The notes beneath the pieces are model-generated. The model was not told the origin of the DNA. It was given only the letters and a program-made list of their open reading frames with translations, and ran no database searches. A program made the position numbers and the translations under genes. DNA of 64,000 nt from Cryobacterium glaciale. GTDB taxonomy: Bacteria > Actinomycetota > Actinomycetes > Actinomycetales > Microbacteriaceae. How positions within the stretch are numbered: position 1 is the first letter of the stretch; every line of letters begins with the position of its first letter. Where the stretch lies: contig NZ_SOEY01000028.1 in the NCBI RefSeq assembly GCF_004402535.1, forward strand, positions 62,001 to 126,000. The letters run 5' to 3'. Positions 8,299 through 14,001 of the stretch are shown piece after piece.

Positions 8299-9312
8299 TC
8301 AACGACGCAGCGACGCAGCGAGTGCAGCATCCGCTCGTAGCAGCACCGCAGACGCGACCTCGAGTCCCTCGATGCGGCCCAGTTCGACATCCTCGTGTTC
8401 GATGTTCACGAGAATGTCGGGGTCCACCTCGTAGAGTGCACGAAGGAATTCAGTCCAATACGCAACGTCGTGGCCCTTGCCGAGCGCAACGAAGTCCCAC
8501 GCGGCTGGTTTCGGCCACTCATTTGCCCACTCGTCACCGCCGAGGTTCGTGCGGGGCTCGTCGGAAGAAAGTCGACGGAAACGATTGTCGAGCACTCCAT
8601 ACAGCGCGGCTGTTTCCGGATTGACACGAACATCCTTCGCCGCGGCATGGAATACCAACGGGCCAAGATCGCGGATGACCGCCACTGGGTCCATCTGCTG
8701 CCAGAACAGGTGCGAGGCATCGAGTTCGACACCCACGTTTGTTGCTCCAGTGAGCTCCACGAGCTTGCGTATATCGGCCGGGTTGAACACAATATTTTGC
8801 GGGTGCAGCTCGAGAGCGACTTTGACGTCGTGGTCGGCCGCGAGACGGTCGATCTCACGCCAGAAGCCTGCAGCGATGCCCCACTGGTAATCGAGTACGT
8901 CGAGCGCGTCCGAATTCCAGGCATTTACGATCCAGTTTGTGTGGAGCGCGCCCGGCTCCCCGCCTGGCAAACCGGACATGGTGACTACCCGATGTTGGCC
9001 GAGTCGTTCGGCGAGCCGGATGCTGCGGCGAATGTCTTCCGCGTGTTTGTCGCCGATACGAGCGTTCGGGTGCAAAGGGTTGCCGTTACAGTTCAGGCCA
9101 GCAATACCGACCCCGGTGCCCTCGAAGATGCCGAGGAAATCATCGCGTGCTGTGTCGGAGATAAGAATATCGTCGAACGTCGGAATATGGGCCGGGGGAA
9201 GGAACCCGCCGGAGTTCAGCTCAATCCCCGTCAGGCCGAGACCGGAAATGATCGAGAGAGCCTCCGGCAGGCTGCGGTCGTGCAAAATCGCGTTGTAGAC
9301 GCCAAGCTTCAT
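8299..9312 (-). CDS. Sugar phosphate isomerase/epimerase-like TIM-barrel protein
   Basis: The 337-residue protein belongs to the AP-endonuclease-2-like xylose isomerase barrel superfamily (related to IolE, IolI and 3-keto-sugar eliminases). The likely metal ligands are Glu in VALELHPQN, Asp in VGVELDASHLFW, His in LVFHAAAKD and Glu in LVNIEHED. The start at 9312 has an excellent AAAGGAG ribosome site 7 bases upstream; a longer frame to 9381 would include the promoter. It is transcribed divergently from the P450 operon. Related enzymes act on ketosugars or inososes, so epimerisation, isomerisation or beta-elimination of an oxidised sugar is plausible, but the substrate is unknown. Confidence 0.87.
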   Translation of the reverse strand: MKLGVYNAILHDRSLPEALSIISGLGLTGIELNSGGFLPPAHIPTFDDILISDTARDDFLGIFEGTGVGIAGLNCNGNPLHPNARIGDKHAEDIRRSIRLAERLGQHRVVTMSGLPGGEPGALHTNWIVNAWNSDALDVLDYQWGIAAGFWREIDRLAADHDVKVALELHPQNIVFNPADIRKLVELTGATNVGVELDASHLFWQQMDPVAVIRDLGPLVFHAAAKDVRVNPETAALYGVLDNRFRRLSSDEPRTNLGGDEWANEWPKPAAWDFVALGKGHDVAYWTEFLRALYEVDPDILVNIEHEDVELGRIEGLEVASAVLLRADAALAASLRR

Positions 9313-9348
9313 ACGAGTTCTCCTTTGAATCGAAACTGATGATGTCAG

Positions 9349-9377
9349 AGCGTATCTAGGACGTAATGTCCTGTCAA
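9349..9377 (-). promoter_or_regulatory. Promoter of the epimerase gene with a palindrome in the spacer
   Basis: On the minus strand a perfect -35 TTGACA (9372-9377) and a -10 TACGCT (9349-9354) are exactly 17 bp apart. The spacer is almost filled by the inverted repeat AGGAC-N5-GTCCT (9358-9372). Transcription would start near 9342, leaving a leader of about 30 bases with the AAAGGAG site. The palindrome is a likely operator; the GntR-type regulator at 12817 is the obvious candidate to bind it (inference). Confidence 0.68.
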
Positions 9378-9612
9378 ACATACCGTCCTCGAGACCGCTG
9401 CGCGATGAGACTCGGTACCCAACTCGGGTAAAGCGTGACTAAATGAGTATGGAAAGTACCATCTCTTATGAAGAATGAGTATTAAGTGCATGACACATTG
9501 ACGACATGAACGCAAGGCGCACATCCCCACGGACCTGTTGCTGTTCTAACCTTTCGATCACCGGGCGTGCACGTTGGCGTTCGGGTGCTGGCTATCACCG
9601 CGAAGGAGCGTC
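9378..9612. promoter_or_regulatory. Upstream region of the P450 operon
   Basis: These 235 bp separate the epimerase promoter from the P450 start. They are visibly richer in A and T between 9440 and 9500. The octamer ATGAGTAT occurs twice (9443-9450 and 9475-9482), 32 bp or about three helical turns apart in the same orientation, which is suggestive of regulator or polymerase contacts. I could not find a convincing -35/-10 pair for the plus strand. Confidence 0.4.
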
Positions 9613-11013
9613 ATGACAGAAACTACCGATCTCAAGGATCCCGGCCCAGGATGCCCTCATCACGCGCCCTCCTCGCCTGAGGCAGTCGCCGTCGTCAGCG
9701 CGCCAGCTGAAACTGTTTCCCCAGTAACCGCCACAGGTGTCTCGGAACACTTCGTCGCGCTGCCGCTGGACCTCAGTGTTCACTATGACCCGTTGTCGTA
9801 CGCCGTGTATGACCACCCCTACGACACCTACCGCCGGTTGCGGGATGCTGCCCCGGTCTATTTCAATCCGGATCGGGAGATCTATGTGGTCTCCCGCTAT
9901 GACGATGTGCGTGCAGGGTTGGCCAACCATACTCAGTTGGTGAACTGTCTCGGCAACGACATCGATGGGACGCACGATTCGTACGGTGCCGGGATGCTCG
10001 TTGCCGAGGACCCTCCCCGTCACACCGATCTGCGGGCGGCCATCCGTCGCACCTTCGCCGCCCGCGAGATCCTGGTAAAAGAGGAGGGAGTGCGCGATTT
10101 CGCCCGAAGCCTCCTGGCCGACATGCACGCCCAAGGCGGTGGTGATTTCGCGAGCGACTTCGCCCTGCCGATGTCTATCGGCATGGGCATCTCTCTACTC
10201 GGCTCTCCACCGGAGGACAACACTGCATTTGTCGAACATCTCTGGCGGGCGATGGAACGAACAGTCGGCAAGTACGGCATTCCGGATGATGCGGCTGTAG
10301 CGAATGCGGAGACGGAAGAACTTCTCGCCCGTCGTTTCGCTGATCGCCGCTCCGCGATTGCCGACGGCGCCGATACTTCCGGCTCTGATGCATACACCCA
10401 GATCTTGTTGGCTTCCCATAAGGGGAAGGTCTTCGAAGGCGAGCAAGATGGGCTAGCCCATCTCATCCTCTCCGCTGCCAGCGACGCTCCCGCAGCCCTT
10501 TTCACCAACCTCGTTTATGTGCTGGATAAGTTTCCGCGCATGCAGGGACATCTCCGTGCGCACCCGGAGCTGATCACAGCCTTCGTCGAAGAAACACTGC
10601 GCTATGAAACGCCGGGCCAGAACGTGTCACGTCAGACGACGGAACAGATCGTCATCGCCGAATTCACCATCCCCGCCGACTCCCGAGTGATGTTCTTGCA
10701 GGGCTCCGCGAACCGGGACGAACGGGTCTACCCAGACCCCGACAATTTCGACATCAATCGTAAATTCACACCGAAGAACCGAATTATGTCGTTCGGTGAG
10801 GGAATCCACGCTTGCATGGGCGCCCCCTTCGCCCGCTTGGCCGCCAAAATTATGGTCGAGGAGCTGCTGAAAGGACCCGACATCCGTATTGTCGGCTCTC
10901 CCGTCCGGTGGGTGAAGCAACTGGTTCGCGGGTTCTCCGTACTCCCGGTTGAATTCGCCGAACCCGGCAGCGGTGTCGCCCACCAGCACTTCACTCTAGA
11001 AAACGGACGGTAG
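9613..11013 (+). CDS. Cytochrome P450
   Basis: The 466-residue soluble bacterial P450 has the K-helix ExxR (ETLRYE), the PERF-like region DERVYPDPDNFDINR and the heme-ligand loop FGEGIHACMGAPFARL, with the cysteine near residue 401. The I-helix reads SAASDAPAALF, so the usual acid-Thr pair is Asp-Ala; the proton-relay threonine is missing, as in P450eryF. The first 30-40 residues form a Pro/Ala-rich tail. GAAGGAG lies 4 bases before the ATG at 9613. No ferredoxin or reductase gene is next to it, so electrons must come from elsewhere. It leads an operon with the aldo/keto reductase (4-bp gap). Confidence 0.95.
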   Translation: MTETTDLKDPGPGCPHHAPSSPEAVAVVSAPAETVSPVTATGVSEHFVALPLDLSVHYDPLSYAVYDHPYDTYRRLRDAAPVYFNPDREIYVVSRYDDVRAGLANHTQLVNCLGNDIDGTHDSYGAGMLVAEDPPRHTDLRAAIRRTFAAREILVKEEGVRDFARSLLADMHAQGGGDFASDFALPMSIGMGISLLGSPPEDNTAFVEHLWRAMERTVGKYGIPDDAAVANAETEELLARRFADRRSAIADGADTSGSDAYTQILLASHKGKVFEGEQDGLAHLILSAASDAPAALFTNLVYVLDKFPRMQGHLRAHPELITAFVEETLRYETPGQNVSRQTTEQIVIAEFTIPADSRVMFLQGSANRDERVYPDPDNFDINRKFTPKNRIMSFGEGIHACMGAPFARLAAKIMVEELLKGPDIRIVGSPVRWVKQLVRGFSVLPVEFAEPGSGVAHQHFTLENGR

Positions 11014-11017
11014 CCCA

Positions 11018-11992
11018 ATGCAGTATCGCTCTTTTGGTAAAACTGGCTGGGATGTCAGCGAGATCTCGTTCGGTGCCTGGCAGCTCGGCGGCCAGTGGGG
11101 CGCTGTTGATGATGAGGAGTCCATCAGCGCGTTACTGCAATCGTACGAGCAGGGCATCAACTTCGTGGATACCGCCGAATTTTACGGCTTCGGGCACAGT
11201 GAAGAAGTAATCGGCGAATCACTGCGGCGTTGGCAGGGTGACAAGATCTATGTCGCCACAAAGATTCGCCCCATTCAGTGGCCAAATCCCGATCAGGATG
11301 ACCCTCAAATGCGTGGCCGCTACCCCGAGTGGTACATCCGCGAGGGTATCGATGCCTCGTTGAAGCGCCTCGGGGTGGAACAGCTCGACCTGCTGCAGCT
11401 GCACTGCTGGGCCCCGTCTGCGGCGACCGAGCTCGACTGGCTCGAGACCTTAAACGCACTAAAGATCGAGGGCAAGATCAACAAGATCGGTGTCTCGATT
11501 CGCGACTACCGCCCCGACGAAGGAGTCGACCTGGCCAAGCTCGGTCTGGTCGACTCCATTCAGGTCATCTTCAACCTGTTCGAGCAACGCCCGGTCGACG
11601 CGCTCTTCCCTGCGAGTGCCAGCAGCAGTACAGCGATCATCGACCGAGTCGCGTTTGACTCAGGCTCGCTTTCCGGGTTGTGGACGCCCGCGACGTACGA
11701 CTCGTGGGAAGACGGCTCGCAGCAGAAAGAAATGTTCCGCGGCGAACGGTTCTCCGAGACGTACAAGCGGGTCGAAGCGCTGAAAGAACTCGTGTCACCG
11801 TACTATTCCTCGCTGGCTGAGGCGGCGGTGAAATACGTGCTGTCGTCACCTGAGGTCTCGACTGTCATCGCCGGAATGAGCAGCAGCCGTAACATCGCGC
11901 GCAACGTCGGCTATTCCGACGGCGAGTCGTTTCCCGACGAACTGCGTACACAGTTGACCGACCACGCCTGGATTCGGAACTACTACAAATGA
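11018..11992 (+). CDS. Aldo/keto reductase
   Basis: The 324-residue protein is a (beta/alpha)8 NADPH-dependent oxidoreductase. The catalytic tetrad D51, Y56 (DTAEFYG), K82 (VATKIRP) and H129 (LLQLHCW) is intact, and the C-terminal phosphate-binding segment STVIAGMSSSRNIARNV is present. The closest subfamily by eye is the bacterial group that reduces or oxidises sugars and cyclitols (IolS/YhdN-like). It starts 4 bp after the P450 stop and its TGA overlaps the ATG of the next gene, so the three genes form an operon. It could oxidise or reduce the P450 product. Confidence 0.92.
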   Translation: MQYRSFGKTGWDVSEISFGAWQLGGQWGAVDDEESISALLQSYEQGINFVDTAEFYGFGHSEEVIGESLRRWQGDKIYVATKIRPIQWPNPDQDDPQMRGRYPEWYIREGIDASLKRLGVEQLDLLQLHCWAPSAATELDWLETLNALKIEGKINKIGVSIRDYRPDEGVDLAKLGLVDSIQVIFNLFEQRPVDALFPASASSSTAIIDRVAFDSGSLSGLWTPATYDSWEDGSQQKEMFRGERFSETYKRVEALKELVSPYYSSLAEAAVKYVLSSPEVSTVIAGMSSSRNIARNVGYSDGESFPDELRTQLTDHAWIRNYYK

Positions 11993-12732
11993 GCCAGCCG
12001 ACCCCGCGACAAGTCCAAGTCGAGTTTCTTTCCCCCGCTGAACTCAACGCCGCCTTGGCAGATTCACCTATCGTGTACCTGCCGTTGGGGACGATCGAAT
12101 TCCACAGCTCGCATTTGCCCGTCGGGCTGGACGCCCTCACCGCCCAGGGACTCTGCATCGACGCGGCCCGACGAACGGGTGGCCTCGTCCTTCCGCCGGT
12201 TTACCAGGGCACCGGTGGTGGGCATTCCGCCTACCCATGGACGATCATGATGCCGTCAGACACCGCCATTCGGTCAAACCTTCAACACACCCTCGACCGG
12301 CTGGAAGAATTCGGCGTGCAGCAGACCGTTCTCTTCAGCGGACATTTCCCCGACGAACAACTCGACCTGATCGACGGGTTCGCCATCGAGTGGAATACCG
12401 ACCCGGACAAGTCCATGCACGTCCTTGCCACCGGTGTGAACCGGTGTTCTGACGCACCCATCGCCCCCGACCATGCCGGCGTTTTCGAAACCACCCTTTT
12501 GTACGCCTTCTGGCCTGAGCTGGTCCACCTCGACCGCCTGCCCTCCCTCGACGCACACCCAGCCATCGACCCGGGTAATGATGATCAGGGACTGCACCGC
12601 CACGACAACAGTCATCCGTTGTGGGGAATCTTCGGACCCGACCCCAGAGCCACGGATCTGTCCACCAGCGCAGTCTTACGTGAGTTCCTCACCGCCTGGC
12701 TGAGCAACCTCGTCTTGGAACGGATGATCTGA
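11989..12732 (+). CDS. Creatininase-family metal-dependent hydrolase
   Basis: The 247-residue protein matches the creatininase fold, a family that hydrolyses cyclic or linear amides (creatinine, formamides, and the mycofactocin peptide by MftE). Expected metal ligands are E37 and H39 in GTIEFHSSHLP, D48, H119 in FSGHFPDE, and Glu in DHAGVFETT. The usual NGHGGN motif is changed to SGHFPD. It overlaps the aldo/keto reductase by 4 bases (ATGA) and is followed after 84 bp by the regulator gene. A role in hydrolysing an amide, lactam or lactone formed in the pathway is inferred. Confidence 0.87.
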   Translation: MSQPTPRQVQVEFLSPAELNAALADSPIVYLPLGTIEFHSSHLPVGLDALTAQGLCIDAARRTGGLVLPPVYQGTGGGHSAYPWTIMMPSDTAIRSNLQHTLDRLEEFGVQQTVLFSGHFPDEQLDLIDGFAIEWNTDPDKSMHVLATGVNRCSDAPIAPDHAGVFETTLLYAFWPELVHLDRLPSLDAHPAIDPGNDDQGLHRHDNSHPLWGIFGPDPRATDLSTSAVLREFLTAWLSNLVLERMI

Positions 12733-12816
12733 TCAGCGGACCGCCACCAGATGGAACGGCACCGATGAATCACGCAGCTGGTGAACCCGTCGCGCTGCAG
12801 TGCACAACAATGAACC

Positions 12817-13572
12817 ATGGCCGCTTTCATCGTTGAGCACGACTCGCCCCTGAGCGCGTGGGGACAGGTCCATAGGAACCTGCGCCACCGAATCGACAGC
12901 GGAGAGTTTGCCGCCGGTGACCGTATTCCCACGGAGCTCGAGCTGAGCACGGACTACGCGGTCAGCCGGGTGACGATCCGCCGAAGCATCCGGGCCTTGA
13001 TCGATGAGGGATACCTCCGATCCCGACGCGGGTCCGGCACCTACGTCACCGATAGTACTGTCGCCCTGGTGTGCGAACTCGACCTGGCTCGACCGTGGAA
13101 AGAGCAACTCCTCATCGATGGTCATGATGCGCGATCACAATCCGTCCCCAGCGCCCATGACCTGCCGCTCCCCACCGCCGTGGCCCACGCGTTCGGGTGG
13201 AGGATACCCCTGATGCAGCTCCACTCCTCCGTGACGCTGCACACCGTCGATGGTGTGCCCATCGGGGTAACCGAGGCCTGGCGGAGCGAGCTTTGGGACG
13301 AAACAGCCCTCTCGGCCAACCGCCGCGACAACCCAGCCCCACTGGTCGCCGAATGCTTCGCCGAAGTCGGGTTCGCAACCACGTTCCAAGCACAGCTGTT
13401 GCAGTCTCACCTCGACATCCCGCTGATCGTCGTCATCGCGCGAACCCACTTCGAACTGTCCGGAGACATAGCCGAATACGCTCGAACCTCGTGGCTTGGA
13501 AGCCGCGTCAAACTGGCATACACCCGGCAACTCCGCGCCAGTCAGATGGATGTCGCCGAACACGACAAATAG
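12817..13572 (+). CDS. GntR-family regulator with UTRA domain
   Basis: The 251-residue protein has an N-terminal winged helix (about residues 10-78, with IPTELELSTDYAVSRVTIRRSIRALI split over two helices and the wing RRGSGTYVTD) followed by a UTRA/HutC-type ligand domain. UTRA regulators usually sense a sugar, amino sugar or pathway intermediate and repress the neighbouring operon. Its position behind the P450-reductase-creatininase operon suggests it controls this cassette, perhaps through the palindrome at 9358-9372. The ribosome site before the ATG at 12817 is weak. Confidence 0.92.
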   Translation: MAAFIVEHDSPLSAWGQVHRNLRHRIDSGEFAAGDRIPTELELSTDYAVSRVTIRRSIRALIDEGYLRSRRGSGTYVTDSTVALVCELDLARPWKEQLLIDGHDARSQSVPSAHDLPLPTAVAHAFGWRIPLMQLHSSVTLHTVDGVPIGVTEAWRSELWDETALSANRRDNPAPLVAECFAEVGFATTFQAQLLQSHLDIPLIVVIARTHFELSGDIAEYARTSWLGSRVKLAYTRQLRASQMDVAEHDK

Positions 13573-13654
13573 CCGAGAATCGGAAGTCCAGATGCATGAA
13601 CGATCTCGAGCGTTGACGAGGCGATTCGGGGCGCACCTGCTGTCGAGATACAAA

Positions 13655-13687
13655 AATACCGGCGCAGCCAAGGGCTACGCCGGTATT
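13655..13687. terminator. Bidirectional terminator between gntR and the second tRNA
   Basis: A stem of about 14 bp with one mismatch and a 3-base loop (arms AATACCGGCGcAGCC and GGCTaCGCCGGTATT) is flanked on the left by A residues (13652-13656), giving T residues on the minus strand. It can end tRNA transcription, about 70 bases past the tRNA 3' end, and gntR transcription from the other side. Confidence 0.75.
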
Positions 13688-13752
13688 GCGCCGACTCAGT
13701 CATTATTCACCCCCTGTTGAGGGACCAAAAAACTTTATCTGGTCTGGCCTTT

Positions 13753-13830
13753 TCTGTTGCGGGGGCAGGATTTGAACCTACGACCTCTGGGTTATGAGCC
13801 CAGCGAGCTACCGAACTGCTCCACCCCGCG
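13753..13830. repeat. 78-bp direct repeat, right copy (contains tRNA-fMet)
   Basis: This is identical to 6570-6647. The flanking DNA differs from the left copy on both sides, including the terminator and promoter. See the left copy for the comparison. Confidence 0.95.
13757..13830 (-). tRNA. Initiator tRNA-fMet (CAT), copy 2
   Basis: This 74-base tRNA is identical to the copy at 6574-6647, with the C1-A72 mismatch and the three GC pairs in the anticodon stem that mark initiator tRNA. It has its own promoter upstream and terminator downstream, both different from those of copy 1. Confidence 0.96.
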
Positions 13831-13841
13831 CTACAAGAACA

Positions 13842-13870
13842 AATTTAGCACACCCTGAAAGCACGGTCGA
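13842..13870 (-). promoter_or_regulatory. Promoter of the second initiator tRNA
   Basis: On the minus strand the -10 TAAATT (13842-13847) and the -35-like TCGACC (13865-13870) are 17 bp apart. The -10 ends 11 bases before the mature tRNA 5' end, a normal distance for a tRNA promoter. Confidence 0.6.
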
Positions 13871-13948
13871 CCACTTTGGGTCGGTATCGCACTGTATTCG
13901 CCAAAAGTGTGGCTCTACAGGCATCAAACACCATCGAGCCGAACAACC

Positions 13949-13981
13949 GCAAGCCCCCACCCGAGACGGGTGAGGGCTTGC
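13949..13981 (-). terminator. Stem-loop downstream of the UPF0182 gene
   Basis: A 14-bp stem with one mismatch (GCAAGCCCtCACCC and its complement, 5-base loop) starts 21 bases past the UPF0182 stop codon. It lacks a clear T run on the minus strand, so termination strength is uncertain. Confidence 0.55.
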
Positions 13982-14001
13982 GACAGGTCGTGCGGGTGGC
14001 G

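Noticed and set aside
9367..9376. Second IolR-like site (TGTCCTGTCA) in the cassette
   Set aside because: It departs from the remembered motif at an invariant position and overlaps the -35 and the other, better palindrome.
6570..13830. Integrative element with att sites in tRNA-fMet
   Set aside because: There is no integrase, excisionase or phage gene between the repeats, and whole tRNA genes rather than a 3' end are repeated; kept as a recombination-bracketed cassette instead.
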